Shown here in pieces: positions 42,322-56,300 of a DNA stretch of 64,000 nt. Location: contig VTPC01089970.1 of NCBI GenBank assembly GCA_011009095.1, forward strand, positions 186,001 to 250,000, given 5' to 3'. The notes beneath the pieces were generated by a model, which saw only the letters and a program-made list of their open reading frames with translations, ran no database searches and was not told the origin of the DNA. Position 1 is the first letter of the stretch, and every line of letters begins with the position of its first letter. The translations under genes were made by a program, and so were the position numbers. Source of the stretch: Ignelater luminosus (taxonomy: Eukaryota; Arthropoda; Insecta; Coleoptera; Elateridae).

Positions 42322-44345
42322 TAAACTTTGTTTTTTGATGATGTAGGTATATGTATTGCACTACTTTAATATTTGTACGTAGGTATATATATATATAATA
42401 TGTATATAATGTTCATGTTCATTTTACAATAAACATAATTTATGAGACTGTTTTGTTTTTTATTTTTAATATTTTGATAATAATTTATAAGTTTTCAAAA
42501 TAGCTGCTTATGTTACATGATAAGAAAAAGATATTTATGTGCTTTACTTCCCTCGCCTTCAGTTCATAAAGTAAATAGAACACAAGAAAAAAACAACTTT
42601 CTTCCCGAGATTCACACACTGTTTCTTTGTCAACCATAAAAAATATATCAACGATCTAAATTAAAGTTAGTCTAAATTAAAACTGAATCTTTGCAACTAA
42701 TTGTAAGACACTTTTGGTATACATTGTACCCAAAATATATCCATACATATAAAAATTGAACAGCAGGGAGGAAAAATTTCTTGGTCTCCTGCTAAAAGAC
42801 AAAAGTAATTTCTTTTTTTGACAAGATACAACAAAATGAGGACCTGTTTTAGTAAGGTCGACAAAAAGGGTATTCAGTTATTAAATACTTGAAGTCAGGT
42901 AATATATTCACTTCAGAATTTACAATCTAAGCCATATTTGATAGAATCAAAAGTTAAATTATTTTTACAAAAACACGATAAGTAAGTATAAAATATTTAA
43001 TATTTACATTTATAATCGGTAATAATTGTTAAAACTTTGAAATCAACATTTTTTAGCTATATATTTGTTGATATGAGTAAATAAAACAAATGCATTTTAT
43101 TTTATTAAATACCCTCCACCTGTTTCTACGCCACTGTGGAATCTCTACGCCTATGAAAATATGCGCGCGGTGACGATGCGCAGTACAAAATTGTGGACAG
43201 GAACATCAAAGGTACCGCCACGAAGTGAAGTTACTGTATCTGTAAAGTTTCTATATTGTGGGTATAGTATTTCAAAAGATATAGTGCGTTTATGATTTTG
43301 ATTTAGTAAGTATTTCACAGCGAGTCCCTCATAAAAATCAACAAATACAAGTAGTCGCACGTGTCACAGACGATTGGGTAAACCAAAGACCGTATTGAAA
43401 TAATTTATATTTCTAGCATTTTAGTTTAAAAGTATTTACGAAAGTGAAACTTATCTCAATACGAACCTGTGTCAAAGTTAGAAAAGGTCTTCACAGGTAA
43501 GCGGATTTATGACACCCTGCTGTAACGAACTTGTAAAATTTACTGTAAGCTAAGTAGCAATTAAGTCATAAACGCGTTGTATATCTTTTGGAATACTATA
43601 CTGACATCATCGATGCTTGTTGGTATAGCCACAGGTATGTAATCTGTGGTAAAGCTGTTGACTTGGCCTACTGTATAAATACAACCCGAGTAAATCCTCG
43701 TTAGCATTGCGTTAACGTTTACAGTCTTATAAGTGAATGGTTTGTCAAAGATCGCCACCAGTACTTGAGGAGATTGGTTGTTTAAATCATAAATGTTGTA
43801 AATCTTTAGATTTGGTGACCTATAGTTAGCTCTGGCAACGTTGGTTGTAGCTGTTGTTCATTGTTTGTTCATTTTCTTTTCCAATTTCCACTAGCTAGGC
43901 CATGATTTTGACAAAATTGGGCGTGATTAGTTGGTTAATGATTTTGTAACTTTATTTCATATGAGAGTCTGAATCTCCACAAATTTGCAGGTCCGTCTGA
44001 AAAAAACGTATGAACCGGGGCTATAATTATTATCGTCCAGAAAAAAACTTTTCGACAGCCCTGTATAACAAATATATCGCACTACAAATGAATTGCACTG
44101 TATAATATAAGCTAATTTTTAACCTGAAAATTCTTTTGATTTTTTCACGATTTTTCACAAGTATTTTCTCAACGCGTAAAAGATTACAAGTAAAATCAGT
44201 TGCCTAACCACTCCTAATCGAAACATTTTAAACTTGCCGCTTGCAATTTAAATTTTTATAAATAAAATCTCCAACTCCCCACTTTTACTTGAAGTACGTG
44301 CGAAATGAATGATGTGGCTCAACCAAAAACGACTTGTCAAATTGT
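42322..44345. other. Intergenic and TANGO1 upstream region
   Basis: AT-rich, with a TATATATA run near 42388. A minus-strand open stretch of about 80 codons (43561-43800) has no family that I can name. The TANGO1 promoter must lie at the right end; no motif is firm. Confidence 0.4.
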
Positions 44346-47300
44346 ATGAAAATGTTTAGTTTTATGGTTATTTATTATGTGATATTTGTGTTAAATGTGT
44401 TTACAATAAATGCCCAAATATCGGATAAGAGATTATGTGCAAATCAGGACTGTACAGGTGAGTTGTTTGCGATTTCTTTTATTTATAACCTCATTTTGAC
44501 ATCTTACATATTGAGGCTTTTAAGTTATAAGATGTTTAATTAATTTTATTTATATATCCGGATATTTTTATCTAGTTTTATATTTAGAATGCAAATTGCA
44601 ATAACACTGCCGTTTGATTATTTTGAATATCCAACGTATTTGTTTTGAAAATGCATTAACGAAAATTTTGTATGCAAAATATGCGTGTTCTACATAAAAA
44701 TAAAAGTTCAAAGTGCTTTTCAACAGAAATCTCTTTAAATAAATTCTTGCCGAAAGAATCCTAAGAATCTTAAATGTATTCCTTGGCCCACCTTGAAAGT
44801 GAAAGTGAATTAGTTTCAAACTGGAATTAATTTAATCACATTCTTATGATACAATGATATAATAGTTTCTATTATCTTGTTTTACAGAACCCATATCACT
44901 TGGAAAAACCTTGATGCGTTATGGCAGTCCTGACTTAAGGATATTATCATTTGCTCCGAATGAAGATGTTATTATTCTTAGTAAATCTGCAGGGTCAAGG
45001 GCAGATCTGTGGGGTGCCGAAATCAAAGGAAAACGCGGTTACATACCCAAATCGCACGTTCGGGAATATAAGATATTACAGAAAGATGTAAAATATTTGG
45101 TCGATACGGAAGATAATAAAACATCTACCCCTGAAGTGCCTTCTAAAAATGAAGAAACAAAAGAAGTACCTTCTCCTGCTCCCGTTCAACAGCCGTATGA
45201 AGTAATTGATGGTACTACTTTTTATCCAACTACAGAAGATGTTACAAAACCAAGTGTTGTTGAAAATCCTGATCTTGGAATTGATAATCTGAGTCAAAAA
45301 CAAACTGAACCTTTGAAGACATCACAAGAGAAAGAAGCAGATAAAATAGTTTCAAATCAGATTAAAGAGGAGAAAGAAGGACCAAAGGATGTTGTAGATA
45401 AACTACCATTGGAAATAGAAAATTTAGTTGATGATGATTTAATAAATAAACTTGAAAATAAGGATGAATCATTAGTAAACAATGTGTTTTCTTCTTTAAA
45501 AAATTGGATAAATGAAGGTAGTGGTACGGATAGTGGGGTGGAGGATGATGAGGAAGATGGTGAAGAAGAAGACGAGGAAGAAGATGGTGAGGTTGAAGAT
45601 GAAAATGAAGAATATGATGACGAGAGTCCTGGAGATGTGCAAGAAATCGCTAAGCAGACGAGTTCAAGAGAAGGTGGCAAAACAGCAGAGCAAATTGTTA
45701 CTGAAGAGGGTAAACAAGATATAAAACCTGACGTTACTGTAGAAGCTTCAGATAATTCAAAACAAAGTAACGTCAATGTAGACATACCACCACCTGTAGT
45801 AATAAATAAAGAATCCATTAATGAAAATCTGGATGACAAAACAATAAATGAAAAGGATATTGAAAAAGATTCTGACAAAGATCCACAAAGTTTAGAACAA
45901 AAGGGATTAAAAATAGAAGAGAATATAGTTGTAAATAAGGAAATTAAACCGGAAGTACTTGAAGAAGGGTTAAGAGATGCTGGTGTTCATGCTCAGTATA
46001 CCACAGAACAACCTAGTTATGAGATTCCATTGCCTATGGAACCATATAGCACAGATGAAGTTACTCCAAATCCTATAGAAGCTAACCCTATGTTGTCGGT
46101 ACCAGAAATGGTAAGGGAAGATATTCAACCAGAAAGTTTGAAAGAATCAAAAATTATAAAAGAAGAAACTGTGGAAGATTATTTTAATAAAGCAGATATA
46201 TTAGTGGCTGATTCAAACAATGATTTAAATGATACAAAAGTGGCTGAAGACATGTTTCAAGAAAATCTGATTATTAAAACTACAAAACAAGAAGAGCCAC
46301 AATCTGATGAACAGTCTGAAAAAGATTCTAATCCAGATGACACAATGCAAGAAAGTCCTACCAATATTGAAATTGAACAGAAACAACCACAATCTGAAGA
46401 AACAATTAATAAAGAAGTGGAACAACTGGTTGAAAAGCCATTGGATTTTGGACAAGAAAAACATGAAGCCGAACAACATTCAGATTTAGATCAACAATTG
46501 AAGGATGATACTTTACAAACAGAACATCAGCCAGAAACTATGACTCCACCTTTAGAAAACACGACCCCACCTACAGAAAACACGACCCCACCTTCAGAAA
46601 ATACATCTGAAACATCCTCAGAAACACCAGATGATCCTTCAGGATTATTTTCTGGAATATATTCCAGTGTATTTGGTAATTCAGATTCAAATGATAACAT
46701 TAACGCTGATCAAGAAATTACAAAGGATAATGGGGATATTCCCGAAGTTTCCAAAGGAGAAGAAGCAGTAGCTGTTGATGAACAATCGGAGAAACAAGCT
46801 GAGGAAAATATTGAGCAAAATAATGAACAAAAAGTTGAAGAGAATATTCAAGAAAAGATTGAAGAAAATATTCAAGAGAAAGTTGAAGAAAATGTAGAGG
46901 TAAAATCAACAGAACCAAATGAACCAACAGCCAGAGATATTCTATGGGGTTCTTCTATTAGAAAAGAAATCGAAGAAAAGAATGGAAAACACCAACACGA
47001 TTTTGATTCACTCGTGTCACGTCAACCTAATGGTATTATTTTTATTATATTAGTGTATAGTAGCCAACTTAAAACTCATTGTTGTAAATCTTATGTTTAT
47101 ATCAACTGAGGATCTGCATGAAATGTGTATTGGAAGTAAAACAAACATATCTCGATCTTATCATTTACAAAACCATATTTCTCATTCTTTTCTAATTATA
47201 GCACTACATTGGTAATAAAAAGAAATTAAAAATTAATAAAGCTTGAAAAACATAATTTGTAATTGACGATTTTACCCACCAGTGATGTAAGTCATAATTA

Positions 47301-50300
47301 CATTTGGGTCTACCATATTATTCTTATAAATGTTGGTGTACTTGAATTTGCACAGAGGATGCAGTGCCAAATTTGAATTTTCTCTTTAAATATTTTAGGC
47401 ACAAAAATATTTTAAAAATGTAAAATAGCATTAAAATTTAAAGTAGTAAAGATCAACAGGACTGATGATTGTTAATTATCTTATTGCTTTCTAACTTAAA
47501 CTAAAATAAAAACATGAATTGCACTATCTTGACACCTAACTTCACGATTAATTGGTACTAATAACATTTTCAACACCTTACCAATTTTATAAATATAAAA
47601 AGTAGATTGCGATCAAAGCGCCTTAGTTCCTAAAATCTTCACTTGAGATTTGTTTGTTTTACCTTCAATATACATCACATGCACAATATATTATCTTTCA
47701 ATATTGATAATATTGACAATAATTAAGGTTATGATTGTGAATTACAACTGTCAGTCACAGACGCAGTTTTTTGTTTTCATAAATCCACGAGCCAACTGAT
47801 TTGAATAATTTTTTAATGGCTTCCACGACCTCACTTTTTCTCACTTTTACTAAAAATTTTATCACTATTTCAACTATTTTAGTTTGAGATGCAAGTTTTT
47901 AAAAATCTGTATGAATTAGTATTTTATTCATAATTCAATGCTGCTTTTAAAATATGAGATTTGTTTTATGGAAATCTTTGTCACAAACAATCCATTACAT
48001 TAAATTTAAGTTCAAGAAGATACATTCAAAAGGATTTATAAGCTGGAGAAAAGCAAAAGTTTGATTATTAATCATTGCTTTTGCAATTATAAAAATAGAT
48101 ATATGTTACAAACAATACCAACGAATTAATAAGATAAATTTCTTATAACAAATATTTTTAAATGCAAGCTATGGTCAATTTGCCTTGTTACAGAGTAGTC
48201 GCCCTTCTAAAGTTGTGTACAGATATGTTGACTTTTGAGTGCATTGTCGTTATTTGCCAAAATATCAAAAATTCTTATTAAAAAAAATTGTAAGAAATTG
48301 CCTTCCAGATGTTCCAAACTTACTTTTTATTATATGGGCTGTACTCTATAGCTGAGATACCTAATGTCAGAAGAAAAATAAAGAGAAACTTTTAATGTGT
48401 TTTAGCTACAGAGAACACTCTGTATAATCAAAAGTACAATAGAACTCGGTTATAACGTCATCTAAGGGACCGGAAAGTTTTTGTCGTTATAACCGAGTGT
48501 CGTTATATGTGAAGTACTAATTTCAGACCAAGAAAAAATGCTAAGTGTGCTTAGAAAAGTATTATAATTCAAATTTAATTAATATACAATATCAATAGAT
48601 TACAAAATACTACTACTACCTAAATAAGAATGCACTTACATTAGCGAATATGGTATATGCATGAAATGCTCACTGAGAAAAGTCTGTTATTTTTGACTGT
48701 AGGCGTTTTTTCACGTAAAAATTGTTTATCAATGTCATTTTCTAAATCATATACTTTGTGCATCTGTTGAAGTTTCCATAGACCTGTAATATGTTTTTTA
48801 AACTTTTATTGCACTACGCACTTCCTCATATGATGGCACTGCATTTTCCACCTCTGATGTTTCTTCTTCGTCTTCTTTATCATCGTTATTTTTGTTATCT
48901 GGAGATTTAATTTGCTCCACAATATCTGCATCTGTATAAGATTCATATGCTATTAAACCATCTATAGTTTCATATTCGGTAGCAGCAGAAGATAGAAATT
49001 CTTGATTTTCTGAATCTTGAAGCCTCTGAATGAGTTTTGATAGGAGAATGTCTTCGTCATTATCGTTCACATCAATAGCTGTTTGACTTTTACACAATTT
49101 TGCATGGCGAAAACAGTTTTCTATTGTTAGCGAACTAACATTATGCCAAGCTTTCTCCAAGAAATCGACTGCATCTAATAAAGAAATCGTTGTTTTGTTG
49201 TTAGTATCCTCCATATTAGCAATAATTTTTTGTAGGAGAATTCTGTACTGACACTTAAGGCTTCTTATAACGCCTTGATCCATAGGCTGAAGGACGCTAG
49301 TACAATTCAGGAGAAGAAACACAAGCTTAAATGTTTTTCAAATTTTCTAGAACTGGGTGTGCCGGGCAATTATCAACAATGAGTAAAACTTTTTTTTGTT
49401 TTCCAATAAGTTCTGTCCCATTTTCGAATTTCTTCTTGAAAAATCTTGGAAGTCATCCATGACTTTCGATTGGCTTTGTAATTCACTGGTAGTGTTTTTA
49501 TGTTTTCGAAACATCTAGGATTAATCGATCTTCCTATTACAAGCAGTTTCTTTTAATCTGTACCAGTCATATTAGCACATACGAAAGCGGTTATTCTATT
49601 TTTGGGGCTTTCTACCTACACACTTTTCATTTTTAAATTTTAACATTCTATTTGGTAGAAGTTTGTAAAAAATCCCAGTTTCATCGCCATTATAAATTTC
49701 TTCGTCTGCATTTTTCTTGTAATTTTGGCCACACATCTCGTAAACAGTTTTCAGTGTCTTGAAGATTTACACTTTTTGCTTCTCCACACACTTTTCCAAA
49801 ACTTATGCCAAGTCTCTGTTTAAAACGGTCTAACCAATCTATTGGAACACTTGAAGTTATCGTCGCCTAATAAACGTCCAAATTCTTCGGCTTTTTCCAT
49901 AAATATTGGCCCATTTAGAGGTAAACTAGCACTTCTACACTGATTGAACCATTTAATTAACGCGCTATCAATGTCTTTTTTTTCACACAACTTTTTTTTT
50001 TTAACTTGTCCCTTGCCCTCTTGATAACCTTTCAAAATTTTGTCTCTATTTTTTATTATCGTGCACACTGTGGAGTTCGTCATACCAAAATCACGGCACA
50101 CATCTGCTTTTTTTCTTCCACTATCAACAGCTTTAATTATTGCTACTTTATGTTCTAGCATTAAAGCTTTTCTTTTTAAATTTGCTCTTTTTTCAAAAAA
50201 AGTAACTCTCCCGATCCGATGATAAATTTATTAAGACTGAGAAATCTAAACATTTTTGTTTAAGAACGTGTCTATTCCCACTTTCTAAATTTCTAAGGGG

Positions 50301-53300
50301 TTTGTGACAAGTTATAAATTACAGATTAGTTACTTGTGCAAGCTAGAAATTTCTTTTGTATTCAATGATTTACAACCTACTTTTTGAAATTCTACCAAAC
50401 AATAAGACATTTTACTGAACGGAGAGTGTAACGATAATTTAAACTTCTGCAAACTGTATTCTGGTTATGGAAAAATACAATTTTAGGAGTTTGGAAGGCG
50501 CTTAAATATGACATAACAACTGAGTTTTATGTCGTTATGAGTGCGTACTTCAGTGTTATGTAGCATAGTAAAATCACGGGACCAGTAAAAACTTGACGTT
50601 ATATCAGAGTTGTCGTTAAATCCGATGACGTTAAATCCAAGTTCTACTGTACTTTAAAACACACAGAAGGTATTTCCCTATAATCTTTCTTAATATAGAA
50701 TATTGATATTTTGATAGGTGATGATGATGCATACAAAAGTTGACCTGTCTGCAGGCAATTCTGAATGCTGATCTCTTCATAACTAAGATGAATTGACCGT
50801 AGGTTCAGAACAAACCTATGATCTGTAGAAATCCACCCTATCAGTTTGCCAGTGTTATTTATTAACATCTTGTATGTATTGTTGAACAATACTATATTGA
50901 TCTCATGGTTGTACTATTTAGTTTATAATCAGTTTATTAATAGTTAACTTGAATTTTTAAATCAAATAAGTTAATAGGGCCATTTCACGTCAAATCACCT
51001 AACACCATGTGCCCTCATGTCTCAGAATTTGTTCATATTTCTGTCCTGTATAGACACATATAAGTTAGGACTAAATTAATTTTTTCAGAACTTTTAACAC
51101 AAAAATGGCTTGATTTTTATTACAAATATTGCACAGCTTCATGTAATGTTTTAATAAAATGCACATTAGGGTGGTTCAAAAAAACCTTTATGTCACTGGT
51201 CTGAATAATTTTTTGCAGTTTTGTGCCTTTAGGTGAGATATTATAATGTACCAAATTTTGGCCCAATCGGACAACGTTAACACGTGCCGCATCAAGCTTG
51301 AAGTTTGAAAAAATTGGTAATTTTCATGTTTTTTCGAACGTGTTCTTTTCTAGACATGAAATGGGGGCTCAAAAGCAACCAAGATAGTTTGTTATGGATA
51401 GTACGATACATAAGGGACATTTTGGTGCCAAGTTCATCAAAATCGGTTGAGTAGTACCAAAGTTACAACCATTTTTTCAAACTACTGAGTGTATAGGGAT
51501 ACTGGAGCTAAGTCACCAACTCGTCGTTAAGGCCACATTTTCACAGTGGGTAATGGACAGCAGATGATACTGACACTTTTAGTACATACATTAATTATAA
51601 TCTTGACACGGAAGACAATGAGAAAATCTTCTTTTTTCCGCTAAAATTTGAATCAGATGGTAGAAAATATCAGGTCTAAAAGCACAAGAATTGACTTTTT
51701 TTAACAGACAGACTTTATTTACATAATTCGATAGGACATTAAAACAATTCCTGCAATTCTCGTTTTGTGGTTGTTGGATATTTCCTCCGGTACCGCTGTA
51801 CGACCTAAAAAAAAAAAAGAAAAGTAAGTGGATCAGACTAACTATATGTGAACTGAAATGTAACAATAATAGCAAATGGCGTATCTGCAATAAAATTGCT
51901 TTTGTGCCTCATTGCTTGTAAACTTCTGATTAAATTCTTTTATGAGCTTCAGTGCCCTTTCCGCTGAGCATTGACATATTTTATTCCGCTGATAATCTTA
52001 ATTACTTCTATATATCCGCTGTCTTTGGGCCATAAAACTGAATTTTTTTTAAGAAACTGAGTGTCGATTTGAAATCTCTCGAAACATCGTTATGATTTCG
52101 AATAAACCAGTACAGCTGGCAAAGCCGGGTTTTTTAGTCGGGTCTTTACGCGGCCCAGGTCGAGGCCCAGATTCAGGTCAGACTGGGCCTCAATTTAAAA
52201 ATTTATTGGGCTTTTCTGGTCAATATGGCTGTTTGGGCCTCTCGACTTGTTTGGTCTTGTCGGGCCTGTCAAGCTGTCGGAACCTATTGGCCTTTCGGGC
52301 TTCTCGGGTCCGTCGGACCGTTCTGGCCGTCGGGCCTGTCAGGGCTTTTGGACTTCTTGGGCCTTTTTGATCTCTCGGGCCTGTCAGGCCTTTTGGACTT
52401 CTCGGCCCCTGGGGTTTCCGATCTCTCATGCCATTTGGGACTCTTAAGTTGTTCGGGTTTTGCACCTCTCTTGCCCTTTGGGCCTCTTGGGCTGTTCGGG
52501 CTTGTTGGGCCGGTCAAGAAGTCGCCGGTATTTTTTCGGACCGTGTCAAGTTTGCCTCCAGTCGGACCGGACCGGACCGGACCGACTCTGGTAATTTCTG
52601 TCCATGCAAGGTTTTACGAAGAAGTACAAAATGAAAATTAAAAAAGTTGTGAGTACTGTAGTGTTGCCAGATATGGAGATTTTTCCCCAAATTGAGGATT
52701 TTTGAACTTGGTGGGGAAATTATTGAGAATCTTAAAAAAGTGGGGATTTATTGGTGATAAATTAAAAATTTTGAGTAAATTTGCAACTTAGTCGTTTTTT
52801 AAATGGAAAAATAATATTTTTTCGAGTTTGCTTTATTATTGTTGGTAATAATCAAAGTTTTATTTCTGTTATTGGAAGTGTTGGAGTAAGTACAAAATTT
52901 TATAAATGAACAAGTTTCTGAGAAATTGATAAAAAAGATTTTTTCCATTTATTGTATAGTTTCCTGGACACATATTGGAGGTCCGTAAATAATACCAGTG
53001 TGCTGTGAAATGTAGGTTCTTCTATTAGCAGTCATTTGTGATCGAAAAGATTAAGGTTAGATTAACATAGGAATGCTATTTCCATTATTTTATCACAATT
53101 TATGTTGGAAATCAGGAAATTGTTAAAAATTGATTGCTGTGTTGGTAGTTTTGAACACATCCTGAAGGTGTGTGTGTGTGTGTGTGTACTTCAAGGTATT
53201 AGCCGGCATTTGTGATCGAACTTGTTGGGGGATACATACCTTTCACAATATGCTATTATTTAAGGACCTTGGAGAAAAAGTTGATTGTGAGGTGATCACA

Positions 53301-56300
53301 CTACTGTCACAATAGTGAAATGTATCGTTAGAAACTATCATAAATATTATAAATCTTCAGGTTTGGGAATTTATGCTAGTTATAGCTATAATTGCCCTTT
53401 CCTTCGCTGTTTTGATACATTTTGACGAAGTTTAACGCCATCTGTTGGTTGATAATTTTTACCTACAGCATAAAAGATTGCTTGTGTTCACATGCAAGTA
53501 GCAAGTTACCGCATTGGCGACTCGTTTGCAAGCAAGTAATTACTGACACCAGCATTATTTCAAGGATTTTTGTGTCGGTATCGGCGACATTTTTGTTAGA
53601 TGGGTGGGGAGAAAAATTTTTTACAGCTGACAACACTGGAGTAGTGGCACTTTTTTTGTTCCATCTAAAGCCCTGCCTAGCTATTTACTATTTCTCACTT
53701 TATTTGCTAAATTCACTCTTTTTTATACATCATAGCTTGTGGAAGCCCTGTAATAACCTCTGAGAAGAATTTCCACATTTTGTAAATTTTATAATAAAAC
53801 AGATGGTTTTAAGTTATGCTTGACAAGTAACTTCTATTTGTCTTATTTATTTATCTAAGTATCCAAACAGATCTTAATTATCTTGAGGTTATATTTCCAG
53901 ACGAATTAAGCTGTGCTGCGGATCCATCCCTAGATGACTGTTTAAATCAACATGAACATCCTGAACCTGAAAATAGTGCTGAACAGCCTAGTAATCAAAC
54001 ATTTTCTGTGGAATTTCCTCCTATTGCCTATGAAGTACTTACCATTATAATCATAGCAGCCATAACGATTGTGATATTCCTGTGGGGGCATATGTATATC
54101 GAGAAAAGTAGACAGGAAGGTCCTTTAATAGCAAAAATAAATGATTTACAAAAGGTGTTTTTAATAACCAAAAAGGAGAATGAATTATTAGTTGAGAGAA
54201 TTGGTCAGTTAGAAGAAGATGCTTATGAAAATATGGAAAGTGTTTCGAATGAGGTTGTACAAAGTTTAAAGGATGAATTGCTGGAGGCTCATAATGCAAG
54301 AATTGCATTAGAGGAACAAATACAAAATCTTGAGAAAGAGTTAGAAAATTCTACAGAAGTTGGTTTGGAATTGAATAGAATGTTATCAAATATTTTAAGT
54401 TCAGAAAATGGTAGTGATATGTTAGTAGCAAATATAGAACAATTACAGAGGCAATTAATAGAACAGCAAAGTACTATTAATACATACAATGAAAATCTGA
54501 GTATAAAAGAAACTGAAAATCATGAATTAAGATTAGAATTGGAAATTAGTAATACTAAAGTTACGGATTTACAGGGTGAACTTAATAAGATCGCTTTAAA
54601 TTTATTGAAAGCTGAAGACGATAAAGAACAGGCTCAAAGTAACTTTGAGGCTGAAATAAATTCTTTAAAAAAACAGCTAGAGACAAATTCAATTTTATTT
54701 AAAAATGATATGACGAAGGTGTCAGAGGAGCTTAATATAATTAAGCAGAAATATGAACAAACCCAAAGAGATTTAGATATAAAAACAAACGAATATGTGT
54801 TGCTAAAGGAAAATATAAATCAGCTTGGAAAGATTAAAAACAATGATGAAACACTAAAATCATTATTAGATTTAAGTTCAATTAAAGCTGAATTACTGCA
54901 ATTAAGGAAAGATAAGGAAGTATTAATGGAACGTTTACAACAAGAAATTGATTCAAAGAGTGTACTAGAAAAGCAAGTAGAAGTTTCCGTTCAAGATGGC
55001 AAACTTCTGAAAGCCAAATTCGATGAGGCTGATCGAGAGAAATTAGAAGCTCAAACGAAGTTAGAAGTCTTATCAAACTATTTCAAAGACAGAGAAGATA
55101 AACTTCAGAAGTATGTATTTTATCTTTTTGTAATTTGCTTTTGCTAACAAATTTCTTTTAAGGGAACTAAACAAGCAAGAGTCCATGTGGATTGAAAAAC
55201 AGGGTGAAGCCACATCTACGATCGAACGAATTAAATATATGCAAGAGGAATTGCAAAACTATAAGTATGTAAAATTTTCATTAAGATATCACATCTAAGA
55301 CTGTTATGGAGGTAATATGAACTATACTTTGTTCAACTTAACGAACTACTCTAAATAAATGCGTTACTATCATGCTAGCCATGATCGAGCCAACTATTGC
55401 ATATATTGTTTTCTAATATGTCACTTGGACAGTTATTTTATGTATTATCACATCAATATGAGCAATAGTCTAGAAAAGTGAAAGAAAACATAAAAAAATT
55501 TAAAAACGAATTAAAGACTGAAATTAAAATTAAAACATAATTTCAAATTAAATTTTAAATTCAAGTATAATTACCATTATTTTCCATAGTGAGTGTAAAA
55601 CTATCTTAATTTAATTATAGAAAATAGAGAATTTCTCTTGTTTTAGTAGCTTGTTAAGTTGAACAAAGTATTGGTATTTGCAAAAAAATTATGTTACGAG
55701 GGTAACTGCAAAAATTTCTAGAAAGTACAAAAAAAACATTTGAAAAATTGGAAAAATGGTTTTATTGTTTTTCAAGATATTCTCCCTTAAGATTTATACA
55801 TTTTTGCATATGCTCAAACCAATTGGTAAAGCAGTTTTTCTATTCAGAGAGAGATATTCCTAAAACATGCTCTTTATATGCTTTAACAAGCCTCTTCAGG
55901 CACAGAAAAATGCTGACCATGCATTTTGTTTTTGATTTGAGGAAATAAGAAGTCATTTGGTGATAAATCAGGGCTGTATGGACAATGAGACATTACTTGG
56001 ATGTTTTGCTGCTTTAGATATTCAACTGTCAGAGCTGCTTTGTGAGGGCTTGCATTGTCCTGATGTCGAATGATTTTCCTTTTCATGTTATTTCGTTTAA
56101 GTTAAGCGATGGCTTGCGGCAAACAAATTGTAGCATACCATTCTACATTTACAGTCCTTCGATCCTCTATAGTAGCAATAGTAGCAACATGACCAGTAAA
56201 GACAAAGAAGCAAGCGATCATTTTTTTTAAACACTTCGAAAACAAACCACTTGTTGGTTTTGGTTCTTCTTGGAACACCCATACAGTTGATTGACATTTA

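Noticed and set aside
45357-45878. 173-residue Ser-rich minus-strand frame
   Set aside because: Mirror of the acidic repeat coding of TANGO1 exon 2.
53422-53763. 113-residue plus-strand frame upstream of TANGO1 exon 3
   Set aside because: Lacks an ATG at its start, does not join in frame to exon 3 through a clear donor, and shows no TANGO1 similarity.
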